A DNA stretch of 52,789 nt from Ignavibacteria bacterium (GTDB lineage Bacteria > Bacteroidota > Ignavibacteria > Tepidaquicellales > Tepidaquicellaceae): positions 1-52,789 of the forward strand of contig JAIBBK010000029.1 of NCBI GenBank assembly GCA_019694675.1. The letters run 5' to 3'. The notes below the pieces were generated by a model that saw only the letters and a program-made list of their open reading frames with translations, did not search any database and was not told the origin of the DNA. The translations under genes and the position numbers were made by a program. Below, piece after piece: positions 24,926 to 34,130 of this stretch. How positions within the stretch are numbered: the first letter of the stretch is position 1; each line of letters opens with the position of its first letter.

Positions 24926-26227
24926 TCACTTCATGCACGAGTAAAAGTGCTTCATCTTTCCTGCCTTCGTCCTCTTTATGCTGTCAACCCGGACGATCTC
25001 GAAACTCAGTCCCGGCTCAAGGTAAAGGTCAATGTTCTTCTGTATGAGATCTTTGTCGGTCTGCGACACATCACTTTCGGAAACAACTTCGAATACAAAT
25101 CTGTCGGGCGCTACCTGCCTGATAATGAACTCTTTCAGGTTGCCTGTATTTTCAAGGATCTTCCTCGTGATGAAATAGAAGCTAATGCCGGAAGATTTCT
25201 TTCCGCTCGGAAGTACAACGATATCATTCACGCCTCCAAGCAATTGCCTGATCGTGATCTTTCCGTCCGTAACATCTACGAGCGCCCTGTCGCCGATCTC
25301 GTATCTTATGAACGGCATTGCCTTATTGTGCAGCGACGTCAGCACTATTCTGCCTTCGCCTTCTCCCTGAACGTGATTCCCTTCTTCATTAAGGACTTCT
25401 ATGAAAATGTTCTCATTTGAAAGTCTCCAGACTCCTTCCAGATCTTCGAAAGCTATCAGGTCAACTTCTGAAGTCCCGTATTCATTCACAGCTTTTACGC
25501 CGAATGCGCTTTCAATAATCTTCTTGTCCTCTGATGTGCAGTTCTCCGATGTGCAGATGCAGACTTTCAGTGACGGGCATACCTTTTTCAGAATGACATC
25601 CTTTCTGATCAGATATCGTGCAAAGAGAACGATCGAATTTGTGTAGCCGTAAACATAATCAAAACTGTCATTTCGGAATCTTTCGAGAAATCCTTCGAGC
25701 ACTTCATCTGAAAGATCAAACACCGGGAATCGGAGCCTGTTTGCAAGATAGTCCTTGGTGCGTTCAACGTAATAGTCGATCTTCTCAAATGGGATGCCGT
25801 AAAATCTCGCCTGTCTTGAATTGAGAGTAAGCCCGTAATAGCGGTAGCGATCCTTTATAAGCGCCCAAGTCAGTGCATGAGCATGCTTGTCCTTTGCATA
25901 TCTGAACGGATGTCCTGAAGAACCCGAAGTGTAGCCGGTGTAAATGTCCTTCGGATCAAATGTCTTCGATATAGTATTCAGTCTGTCCTGCTGATAGTCT
26001 GATTTCTGAAGCACGGGAAGATCTCCCCATGAGGAAGGCAGTTTACCCCCGATCCTCTCAGCATAGAATTCATTGTTCTCAAGATGATATCTCACGATCT
26101 CCCATTTCTTCTTCTCCTGCCAATCGGCAAACTCTTCAGGCGAAAGCGACTTCACCACGGCCAGCTCTTCTTCTGCTTCCTTGATCGGAAAGCCTTTCAG
26201 CTTCAGTGTAAGTTCAAGGAATGACAT
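24926..26227 (-). CDS. CapK/phenylacetate-CoA-ligase-like adenylate-forming protein, 433 aa
   Basis: Related to PaaK-type AMP-forming ligases. The phosphate-binding loop YTSGSSGHP is at about 99-107, NEYGTSE near 246-252, and RYEIGDRALV near 306-315. CapK-type members in polysaccharide clusters have no proven reaction; activation of an acyl group for attachment to a sugar is the usual guess. It overlaps the GT4 gene upstream by 14 bases. The short length and N-terminal helix match CapK better than true phenylacetate ligases. Confidence 0.88.
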   Translation of the reverse strand: MSFLELTLKLKGFPIKEAEEELAVVKSLSPEEFADWQEKKKWEIVRYHLENNEFYAERIGGKLPSSWGDLPVLQKSDYQQDRLNTISKTFDPKDIYTGYTSGSSGHPFRYAKDKHAHALTWALIKDRYRYYGLTLNSRQARFYGIPFEKIDYYVERTKDYLANRLRFPVFDLSDEVLEGFLERFRNDSFDYVYGYTNSIVLFARYLIRKDVILKKVCPSLKVCICTSENCTSEDKKIIESAFGVKAVNEYGTSEVDLIAFEDLEGVWRLSNENIFIEVLNEEGNHVQGEGEGRIVLTSLHNKAMPFIRYEIGDRALVDVTDGKITIRQLLGGVNDIVVLPSGKKSSGISFYFITRKILENTGNLKEFIIRQVAPDRFVFEVVSESDVSQTDKDLIQKNIDLYLEPGLSFEIVRVDSIKRTKAGKMKHFYSCMK

Positions 26228-27257
26228 GCTGAGGCGCCTTTCTTCCGACCAGCGGATCTATGAGGTCAAACCACTTGAGCCTGACCTTATCCCAGTCAAA
26301 CTCCTCAACCTTCTTCCTTGCATTAACAGACATCGCAAAAGCTCTGTCCGGATCCTCTAGCAGTGAGATCACCGCGTCCGTGAATACCCTTGCATTTCCC
26401 GGCTCCACGAGCGTTCCGTCAGCTTTGTCATCCACAAGGTATGGAATGCCTCCGACATTTGTTGATACGACCGGCATTCCGAGCGCCATTGCTTCAATCA
26501 CACTGACAGGATGATTGTCAAAGTTTGTTGTATTGATGAAGATGTCATAATCCTGCGAAAGTTCTGTCCACTCCTTCTTCGAAAGCCTGCCGGTGATCTT
26601 CACCGAACCGCCGATGCCAAGATGATCAACCTTTTTCATGAACGGTGCAAGGCTTCCGTCCTTATCTGGACCCACCATGCAAAGCTCAGCATCCGGATAA
26701 GATTTTTTTAACAATGCAAGTGCATCAGCTGCCAATTCAGGATTGTATATCTCATGAAAGGACCTTACCCAGAAGAGTTTCGGTTTCACAGATCTTCTCT
26801 CCCTGAACGGATAATCATTTACAGGTATGAAGTTAGGAATGTATTCAACATCATAGCCCTCATCAGTAAAGTGTTTCTTCAGGTAGAGGGAAGGTGAAAT
26901 GTTACGGTAAGCATTGCCGAAAATATCGCGGCAAAGTGACGGAGAACTCTTCAGCCTTTCCGGATACCCTCCCCCTCTCAGGATAGGCACATAAGGTATA
27001 TTGTTTCTTCTGCTGAGTCTTGCAAGAACGTATGTGAACCAGAATGCCCTCATGCTGTAAGAGTCTATCAGTACAAGTTTCAGCTCTTTCTTATGCCGGT
27101 TGAAGGTTCTGACCATATCCATAAGCCTGTGCGGCTGGCTAAGCTTATCTGAAACTGCCGTGAGACTGTATTGCTCCGAAAGTTTCGGTGCAAGAGATTC
27201 GATAAAAGTGGGAGTATAACCGTGTGATGAAAGTATGTTCCCCGCGTAGAGAATCAT
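26214..27257 (-). CDS. GT4 glycosyltransferase, 347 aa
   Basis: GT-B transferase beginning MILYAGNILSSHGYTPTF. The C-terminal donor site is VSVIEAMALGMPVVSTNVGG (about residues 252-271). A longer frame exists back to a GTG at 27365, but its extra 36 residues are polar and Cys/His-rich and lie inside the upstream gene. The ATG at 27257 makes a perfect ATGA overlap with that gene's stop (27254), so it is the better start. Confidence 0.9.
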   Translation of the reverse strand: MILYAGNILSSHGYTPTFIESLAPKLSEQYSLTAVSDKLSQPHRLMDMVRTFNRHKKELKLVLIDSYSMRAFWFTYVLARLSRRNNIPYVPILRGGGYPERLKSSPSLCRDIFGNAYRNISPSLYLKKHFTDEGYDVEYIPNFIPVNDYPFRERRSVKPKLFWVRSFHEIYNPELAADALALLKKSYPDAELCMVGPDKDGSLAPFMKKVDHLGIGGSVKITGRLSKKEWTELSQDYDIFINTTNFDNHPVSVIEAMALGMPVVSTNVGGIPYLVDDKADGTLVEPGNARVFTDAVISLLEDPDRAFAMSVNARKKVEEFDWDKVRLKWFDLIDPLVGRKAPQHVIP

Positions 27258-28591
27258 ACGGGGGGCCTGCGAAGCAAGTGAATGAAAGCGAGGCCGTATA
27301 TGAATCCGGGCGCAGCTGTCCTCATGGCCGCATGGCCAAGCGTTATGAACACAAACACCGTGCACATTACAAGTATGATCCTGTCATCTGTCGATCTGAT
27401 CTTGAAGAATGTCATTACGGGAACAAGCACAATTATTGCGATAACAGCAACGCCGAACACGCCGTGCTCGGCAAGAAGCCTCGAGTATTCAATATGCGCT
27501 GCCGCCTCTATACCGCTGATCTCTCCACGCTTAAAAGTTGCCATCCCGGGGCCCACACCCGTAAGCATATTATCTTCAAAGATCATCAGGTCCTCTTCGA
27601 AGATCTCTTCCCTTCCGCTGAACATGTTGCTCTTTTCCTTATTGTACATGGATTCCCCCTTGAACCTCATCTCAAGCAATCCGCCGCTCACTTCATTCAC
27701 ATAGTAGAAGCCGAGAGAGCCTATCACAAATATGAACATGAATGAAAACACTACCCGGTTCAGTTTGTCTTTGAATCTGCTGTCAAGCAGTGTCATGATA
27801 ATTATCGTCAGTGCGATCGCAATTGCCGGAGCAAGCATACCTCCGCGGGAGAATGTTGCAAGCCCTCTCACAAGAAAGCTCAGCAGAAGTATTCCCGCAA
27901 TATAATTGACCCTGAAGAGACGAATATTGAGAAAGTAAGCCATTGCAATGAGCATGATTCCCAGCCCGAAAATTGTTGACACCTGATTCGGGCCGAATCC
28001 TCCGCTTGCCTGAAAATTCGACTCTGTTGTAAATTCAACATCCTCAAGTGAACCCGACTTGAAGTAAACAAAGATCGACATCGCGGCAATCGGATAAAGC
28101 ATTGCAAGAATTGTCCGCCTGAATTGCGGAAGAGGGATCTTACGCCTGTAGAAATACATTCCTGCAACTCCGAGCGTGATCGGTCCCGACAGATTGAACG
28201 ACACCATCTGCCTTGAAAGGTCAAATGTGCCGAAATCAACATACATGATCGACGGAAGCAGGAGGAGTACAAGAATGATGAATATGAATGGTATCTTCTT
28301 TTTTGCCCCCACAAGCGTGCCAAGCAGAAGGAATACAACAACGGCATATTTTCCCCATTCATAAGAGAAGCCGCCGGAATTCATACGGAACAGAACTTCA
28401 ACACCCACAACGTAAGCCGAAAAAATGTGCGCGGAACCATCGGCGTTCTTCTTGGCCATGATCCGGTAAACTCCGTAGAGCATTATCAGAATGGAATAGA
28501 TCTCGCTCAGCCTTGGATTGAACAGCATTGACATTGCGAGAGCAATGTTCAGAACGAGGAATATTTCGGCTTTAAACGGTGAGTTTTTCAC
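27254..28591 (-). CDS. O-antigen ligase/Wzy-like membrane protein, 445 aa
   Basis: A polytopic membrane protein with about eleven hydrophobic segments and one large periplasmic loop (about 310-370). The loop end has AHIEYSRLLAEHGVFG (about 370-385), matching the HN-Y---L-E-G--G pattern of O-antigen ligases and polymerases. It is either the repeat-unit polymerase (Wzy) or a ligase. With no other Wzy candidate in the window, polymerase is my first choice. GTG start. A 47-base AT-rich gap precedes the next gene downstream of the transcript's 5' side. Confidence 0.85.
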   Translation of the reverse strand: MKNSPFKAEIFLVLNIALAMSMLFNPRLSEIYSILIMLYGVYRIMAKKNADGSAHIFSAYVVGVEVLFRMNSGGFSYEWGKYAVVVFLLLGTLVGAKKKIPFIFIILVLLLLPSIMYVDFGTFDLSRQMVSFNLSGPITLGVAGMYFYRRKIPLPQFRRTILAMLYPIAAMSIFVYFKSGSLEDVEFTTESNFQASGGFGPNQVSTIFGLGIMLIAMAYFLNIRLFRVNYIAGILLLSFLVRGLATFSRGGMLAPAIAIALTIIIMTLLDSRFKDKLNRVVFSFMFIFVIGSLGFYYVNEVSGGLLEMRFKGESMYNKEKSNMFSGREEIFEEDLMIFEDNMLTGVGPGMATFKRGEISGIEAAAHIEYSRLLAEHGVFGVAVIAIIVLVPVMTFFKIRSTDDRIILVMCTVFVFITLGHAAMRTAAPGFIYGLAFIHLLRRPPV

Positions 28592-28638
28592 GGCCTAAAG
28601 TTACCATAAATTGACTTCAAAATAAATCACCATATTGC

Positions 28639-29772
28639 TTATGACCTGCCATTTCCCGCTTCCAGTATCTCAGTTCTGAGCAGGTTAATGTAATGACTGT
28701 ATGTGAAATTCCCGGCAAGCTGCATGCATCTTTCAGAACGCTGCCTGAGCTGAATGCGGTCACTGAGCGCCGTATCAACTGCTTCTGCAATTCCTTCAGG
28801 CGTGATCTCATTCAGGAATACTGCAGCGTCACTTCCAAAGAACTGACTGATCGAAGAGATATCTGACACCACAGGTACACAGCCGTATGCGGCAGCTTCC
28901 GCTATCACTTTCGGGAATCCCTCGGAGCGGCTCGGTAAAAGGAGCATGTGAGAATCTTTGTAGATGCCGGACAGCACATCTCTGCCAACAAACCCGGTGA
29001 ACTCCGCATTCACACCGGTGTCTTTCATTTGCAGTTTGAGAGAATCCAGCATTGCGCCGCCTCCTGCAAACGTGATCTTGTTTATCTTATCCCTGCTCTT
29101 CATCAGATCCAGCGCTTCGGGTATCATGCCGCACCCTTTGTTATCTGTCAGAGTGCCTGCGAAACAGATATTGAGATTTCCTTCAAAGCTCTTGTTCATG
29201 CCGCACTCCCGCGCCATCCTGAGTTCTTCATCTTCAAGACAAGGATTAGGAAAGCTGATGATGTGCCGCTGCTGTCCTTCCCACCACCCGTTGATCGTGA
29301 CCTTGCAGTTAAGCAGATCGCTTTCGAGCATCCACTTCTGCAGTGAGTATGAAAGCGGCGGATCATCCATTTTCCAGTTTCCTGCATACTTGACCCATTT
29401 GCGCTGAGACCTTTTAATTGCCAGATACGGAAGGACATACAATCCCATGGCAGTAGGTGCGCGGAACTGCACCCAGTCGGCATCACGAATATTATCTCTT
29501 ATAATGCTGAAGTTGTGAAAAGCGGTAGTAAGTATGGATAACTTATCCGAAAGCTTCTCGCCTCCGTAAGGCTTTAGCGGAACAAACTTCACATTATCCG
29601 ACACGTATCCGAGAGAACTTTCGGGAGCCGCCTCGCTGTGAAGAGGCGCAATATGCACTATGCTTCCGAACAATCCGGTAAGATGATCAAGCTCCCTGAC
29701 AGTCGGCCCCCAGCCCGTGATCTTTCCGTTCCTGTGATAGTGAGGAGTGTGTGAAACAACCGCCAGCTTCAT
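28639..29772 (-). CDS. GT4 glycosyltransferase, 377 aa
   Basis: GT-B fold: N-terminal LAVVSHTPHYHRNG, C-terminal SRSEGFPKVIAEAAAYGCVP (about 282-301) holding the EX7E donor site. It overlaps the second asparagine-synthetase gene by ATGA. Sugar specificity unknown. Confidence 0.9.
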   Translation of the reverse strand: MKLAVVSHTPHYHRNGKITGWGPTVRELDHLTGLFGSIVHIAPLHSEAAPESSLGYVSDNVKFVPLKPYGGEKLSDKLSILTTAFHNFSIIRDNIRDADWVQFRAPTAMGLYVLPYLAIKRSQRKWVKYAGNWKMDDPPLSYSLQKWMLESDLLNCKVTINGWWEGQQRHIISFPNPCLEDEELRMARECGMNKSFEGNLNICFAGTLTDNKGCGMIPEALDLMKSRDKINKITFAGGGAMLDSLKLQMKDTGVNAEFTGFVGRDVLSGIYKDSHMLLLPSRSEGFPKVIAEAAAYGCVPVVSDISSISQFFGSDAAVFLNEITPEGIAEAVDTALSDRIQLRQRSERCMQLAGNFTYSHYINLLRTEILEAGNGRS

Positions 29773-31652
29773 CTGCTTCTGTTCCAGAGATTCAGACTGT
29801 ACAGCATAAGGATTCTCTGGTAAACACCCGCACGGCTTATCTCCTGCTCCGCTCCTTCCCTGCTTTCAAGCATTCTGAACAGGAACTCGACGTAATCCTT
29901 TCTTATGTAATTAAGCGAGATGCTCTCTTTGCCGAGAAGCTCGCTTCTGATCTCAGAATAATCATCCTTTGTCAGAGCCTTGTCAAGCGGGATTGTGAAT
30001 CCTTTCTTTGCACCCTTGCTGGTATGAGAAGGATAGATATCACTGTGAATGTCTCTGAGGATCTTTTTCGTCTTGCCGAGTCCCGACTTTTGAGTGAAAG
30101 GAATACTCAGAGCGAATGTTGTAAGGTCTTCATCAAGGAACGGCACCCTGTACTCTACTCCGTTGAGCATTGACATCATGTCCGTCTTGCGAAGATAATC
30201 GCTGAGCATTGTCTTTCTGAAATAATCAAACACAATGAAATTTCTGAACTCTGCCGGAGCTTCTTCGCTGAAAAGCCTGCCGTATAATTTCATTCCTTCA
30301 TCCGGATCGAAGAGGAAGGGCGAAGTGCCGCCAAACACTGATCTTCTCGGAAACCACGAGTGCCAGTCATACAGCATTTCATGGGGATTGTCGGACCACA
30401 GTCCCGCAAGTCTTCCGGCAATTCTCTTTGCGGATGATCCGGCAACGGAAGCTGCCGCTGTGAGAATTTTTTTCGCAGCTCCCGCCCTGATGCCCGACCT
30501 TGAAAGCATCTCAAGATATGAGAGCCAGGTTTGAGAAGGATACCCGTTGAAAAGCTCATCGCCGCCGTCGCCTCCCACAAGCACTTTGGTGAACTTTGAA
30601 GATGCGCGAGTGAGAAAGTAAACGTTGACTGCCGATGAGTCAGCATACGGCTGATCAAAATTTGCAAGCAGACAGTTGAGCGTAGGAAGATCTAGTGAAG
30701 AATCCGCCATGACTGACTCCAAAGTGCCGTTGACAGTCTTTGCATACAAGGATGCGGTCTCTGACTCGTCATGCTCTTTGTCGGAGAAGCTGACAGTAAG
30801 CCCTTTCACATTGCTGTCAGAATCATGTGCCAGCGCATAGATGAGTGATGAATCAATTCCGCCGCTGAGAGCAACCGCAACTTCAACATCTGCAACGAGA
30901 TTTCTCCTGACTGCGGTCTTCAGCAATTCCAGTGTCCTTTCCCTGTTTGCAGTGTAAGACAAGTCGTTCACTTTTCCGAAGTCGTAGCTTATCAGCCGCC
31001 TCTCATCATAACCCCCGATGGAAATTGTTGCCACATGCCCGGGCTTCACCGTGCTTATTTCATTATAGACGGTGTGAGGTTCCGGACAATAGCCGAGATT
31101 GAGATAGCACTTCAGAATACTCTCATTTACTGTAAGCCTGTTCCTTACTGACGGAAGGAGAGCTTTTATCTCGCTTCCGAAGACACTGAATCCGGAATCA
31201 TGGTAAATGTAAAGCGGCTTGATTCCCGAAGGATCTCTCGCAAGTATTACCTTCCGTGCATTCCTTTCGTCGAGTATTGAAACAGAATAGATGCCGCGAA
31301 GCTGCCTGAAGAACTCTGCTCCGTGTCTGATGTATCCTTCCATGATCACTTCCGTATCCGACGTTGTTCTGAACTGATGGCCGCGAAAACTCTCTTTCAG
31401 CTCTGCATAGTTGTAGATCTCCCCGTTATAGATCACACTAACCTTTCCGTCGGCTGAGACCATGGGCATATCAGCAAGCGAAGAGAGGTCTATAATGCTC
31501 AGTCTGCTGTGACCCAGAAAATAGTTCTCACCTGTCTTTTCCTTTATGCCGTCGGGGCCCCGGTGGCGTATTGCGCTAAGGCCCTTGCGCAATGCATCGA
31601 GTCTTGAAGCTACAGGTTCCCTGAAATCAATTGCGCCAAGAAATCCGCACAT
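29769..31652 (-). CDS. Second glutamine-hydrolysing asparagine-synthetase-type protein, 627 aa
   Basis: Complete like the first: Cys2, HRGPD (30-34), YNGEIYN (75-81), SDTE (98-101) and the pyrophosphatase loop SGGIDSS (263-269). It differs strongly from the first copy (LGHSRLS against LGHRRLS; different spacing and C-terminus), so it is not a recent duplicate and may act on another substrate. Flanked by GT4 genes on both sides with 1- and 4-base overlaps. Confidence 0.88.
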   Translation of the reverse strand: MCGFLGAIDFREPVASRLDALRKGLSAIRHRGPDGIKEKTGENYFLGHSRLSIIDLSSLADMPMVSADGKVSVIYNGEIYNYAELKESFRGHQFRTTSDTEVIMEGYIRHGAEFFRQLRGIYSVSILDERNARKVILARDPSGIKPLYIYHDSGFSVFGSEIKALLPSVRNRLTVNESILKCYLNLGYCPEPHTVYNEISTVKPGHVATISIGGYDERRLISYDFGKVNDLSYTANRERTLELLKTAVRRNLVADVEVAVALSGGIDSSLIYALAHDSDSNVKGLTVSFSDKEHDESETASLYAKTVNGTLESVMADSSLDLPTLNCLLANFDQPYADSSAVNVYFLTRASSKFTKVLVGGDGGDELFNGYPSQTWLSYLEMLSRSGIRAGAAKKILTAAASVAGSSAKRIAGRLAGLWSDNPHEMLYDWHSWFPRRSVFGGTSPFLFDPDEGMKLYGRLFSEEAPAEFRNFIVFDYFRKTMLSDYLRKTDMMSMLNGVEYRVPFLDEDLTTFALSIPFTQKSGLGKTKKILRDIHSDIYPSHTSKGAKKGFTIPLDKALTKDDYSEIRSELLGKESISLNYIRKDYVEFLFRMLESREGAEQEISRAGVYQRILMLYSLNLWNRSR

Positions 31653-32773
31653 CAGGCGTTTATCCTTTCGAGTTCACTTATGTATGATCTTATGATGTTG
31701 CTCCAGTGATGCTTCTTTGCCCATTCCTTTGCATTGCGGCTGAATGCGCCGTAGTCACTCACTATCTTGTCTACGGCGTCAATGATCTCTTTATCATTTG
31801 ACGGGTCAACAAGCATGCCGCTGTAATTATTGCTGATCGCATCTTCAAGTCCGCTGTTGCGCGAACCGATCGCAGGCAGTCCGAAGAAATTCCCTTCGAT
31901 AACTGCAATACCGAATCCTTCAAAGTCTCCACTCTTCTGAGTTTCGCTCAGAAGTATGAAGATATCAGATTCATTCAGCAATGACATCAGTTTTTGATTG
32001 TCTGCCTGTCCGTGAAAGACTGCGATCTCCTTCATCTCCTGAGTCATCAGCTCATTCACTCTGCTCATATCTGCCATTCTGCCTATTATGTCGTACCTGA
32101 TGCCCGGGAATTTCTTCCTGAGTTCAGGCAGGACTCTCAGCACATTGTGATGCCCTTTACGCGGCCACACTGTCCCTACCGATATGAGCCTCAGCGTTCC
32201 GGGCTTCAGCGATTTCTCAGGAACACTTATCTCTCCGATGTTCTCAAGATCGAATCCGTTGGGTATCACCTTTATCTTCTTACCGACATTGCCGGCAGTT
32301 ATCCTCGAAGCGGAGAAATTCGAAACCGGAATAATAAGGTCAGATCTTTGAAGCGCCCTGTTGACAAGATTTCGTTCAAGCGTGTTTGCGGGATTAACAT
32401 CACCTCCGTGTGCGATCGAAATAAACTTCTTACCATCTTTCGGTACAAGGAGAGATGCCAGCAGAGAAGACATTCCGGAGAATATTACATGTGAATAGCA
32501 GCCGGAAGTAACCGCTGATCTGATCTCACTGATCCTGTCAGTGTAAGTCTTCAGTTTACCTGCAGATCTTTTATGACGTCGGACACTGAATCTGCACTTT
32601 TCATCAAACCTGAGTGCTTCTTCCTTTGTCACAAAATCCGAGACTGTCAGAACGTCCGTATTGATTCCGCTGAGATTGAGATACTTTGCGAGATTGAAAG
32701 CATGGTTGCCAATGCCGCCTGGTCCGGGCGGAAACTCATTTGATATCAGAAGCACTTTTTCAGAGCCGGTCAA
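31652..32773 (-). CDS. GT4 glycosyltransferase, about 373 aa
   Basis: GT-B transferase: KVLLISNEFPPGPGGIGNHA near the start, donor site EGFGIAVIEGNFFGLPAIGS near residues 290-310. No ATG start is available. TTG 32773 has AAGGAG six bases upstream and overlaps the GT2 stop by 14 bases. An earlier TTG at 32791 (GGAAGG four bases upstream) is the alternative. The stop overlaps the AsnB start by one base (TGATG). Confidence 0.88.
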   Translation of the reverse strand: MTGSEKVLLISNEFPPGPGGIGNHAFNLAKYLNLSGINTDVLTVSDFVTKEEALRFDEKCRFSVRRHKRSAGKLKTYTDRISEIRSAVTSGCYSHVIFSGMSSLLASLLVPKDGKKFISIAHGGDVNPANTLERNLVNRALQRSDLIIPVSNFSASRITAGNVGKKIKVIPNGFDLENIGEISVPEKSLKPGTLRLISVGTVWPRKGHHNVLRVLPELRKKFPGIRYDIIGRMADMSRVNELMTQEMKEIAVFHGQADNQKLMSLLNESDIFILLSETQKSGDFEGFGIAVIEGNFFGLPAIGSRNSGLEDAISNNYSGMLVDPSNDKEIIDAVDKIVSDYGAFSRNAKEWAKKHHWSNIIRSYISELERINA

Positions 32774-34130
32774 TCTTGTCTCCTTCTTCAAGCATCCTTC
32801 CCGACCTTCTCCATGAGATCCACAGCTGCATCAGCAAAACAGGAAATATAAGGCAAGCGGCGATCGCGCTCAGAGGATAAAGAAATTTTTTGCCCTTCCA
32901 CTTATAAGGGATAAGTGAAGGCAGCATTCCGATGAGCATTGCATTTGCAACGAAGCCGGCAGGATAATATTTCCTGTAAAGATACAGGACACTCGGCAAC
33001 GGCCTTGGTGAAAAGAACTTTTTGGGGCGGAAGGCATCCCAAGAGCCCATTTGCCTCAGCCCGCCTGTTCCTATCTTCAGATGGATCCTCTTTGCAAGAG
33101 GATGGGAGATGCTTCTGAATCCGCTGAGATAAGCCCTTAGTCCGAACTCTCCGTCTCCCATCCTCTGCCTGTCGAACTGCCTGTCGAACAAACCCACTTT
33201 CACGAAGACTCTCTTTCTGACCATTGCATTTCCCGAATCAAACTGATCCGCCCATCTGAAGAAACTGTAGTTCTCCGGGACCTTATCGCCCACTGTTGAG
33301 ATCGAGACTCCGGCGGAAATATCCGCATCAAAATAGTCAATGCCTTTGATATGCTGAGTGATCCAGTCGCTGTCAACTCTTGAGTCATCATCGAAGAACA
33401 GGAACAGATCGCCCTTGCTGTTCTTTATTGCTTCATTTCTTGCAAGCCACTGTCCTTTGCCTTCCTGGAAGATGACCTTCATGTCAAGATCAATGTTCCT
33501 GTAGAATTCCTTGTCCGGGTTGTCAGTCTGATCAACAACGATCACTTCGAAATTCTTGTAGTCCTGACGGACAAGATCTTCCATCACGTCCTTCAGGTAT
33601 TCGTATCTGTTCAGCGTGGGAATTATCACGCTGACCTTCGGATTTTCTTTGAGCAGTTTTGAATCAAACTCATCATATCCGGGATATAACGCGTGGGGAT
33701 GAATGAGATCTTCCTTTTGAATGCCGGATGTAGCCGAAAAAGCCCTGAGTTCTCTGACCGGGTTTCTGAAGCTCAGAATGTTCTTGATCAGAAAGTAGTA
33801 AACCCGGTGGCTCTTGTAAAACTTGCGGATGAATATATATTCATCCGCAACATCGATCTCTTCCTTATGCAACAGATCTCCGGGTTTCACTTCCCTCGCC
33901 TCAAGCATTATGCCCCTGTTCCAAGCCTGAAAACCCATGTCAAGCTCCCTTGCCGTCCGGGTCCTGTACCGGAAGTCTTCCTTCACCAGATGTTTCTGTT
34001 CATCGGGTATTTTCTGACGATCAGAATTGAAGTAGCATGCAGGAAATGTATCTGAATTTTCCGGCAACAGGTTGAAATACCATCCGGGATTGAGATACTT
34101 CAGGATGAGAAAGTTCTGCGGTGCAGTCAC
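32760..34130 (-). CDS. GT2 glycosyltransferase with long N-terminal extension, 456 aa
   Basis: The GT-A domain starts near residue 166 (KVSVIIPTLNRYEYLKD), with VVDQTDN and the DxD-like FFDDDSRVDSDW. A hydrophobic segment (about 408-432) near the C-terminus suggests membrane contact. The first ~160 residues are not recognised; they include a basic, aromatic segment (RKFYKSHRVYYFLIKN). GTG start overlapping the GNAT stop as GTGA. Confidence 0.87.
   Translation of the reverse strand: MTAPQNFLILKYLNPGWYFNLLPENSDTFPACYFNSDRQKIPDEQKHLVKEDFRYRTRTARELDMGFQAWNRGIMLEAREVKPGDLLHKEEIDVADEYIFIRKFYKSHRVYYFLIKNILSFRNPVRELRAFSATSGIQKEDLIHPHALYPGYDEFDSKLLKENPKVSVIIPTLNRYEYLKDVMEDLVRQDYKNFEVIVVDQTDNPDKEFYRNIDLDMKVIFQEGKGQWLARNEAIKNSKGDLFLFFDDDSRVDSDWITQHIKGIDYFDADISAGVSISTVGDKVPENYSFFRWADQFDSGNAMVRKRVFVKVGLFDRQFDRQRMGDGEFGLRAYLSGFRSISHPLAKRIHLKIGTGGLRQMGSWDAFRPKKFFSPRPLPSVLYLYRKYYPAGFVANAMLIGMLPSLIPYKWKGKKFLYPLSAIAACLIFPVLLMQLWISWRRSGRMLEEGDKIDRL

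Noticed and set aside
27257..27365. GTG-started 36-residue extension of the GT4 gene
   Set aside because: The extension lies within the Wzy/ligase-like gene, is not GT4-like, and the ATGA overlap at 27254-27257 gives a far better start.
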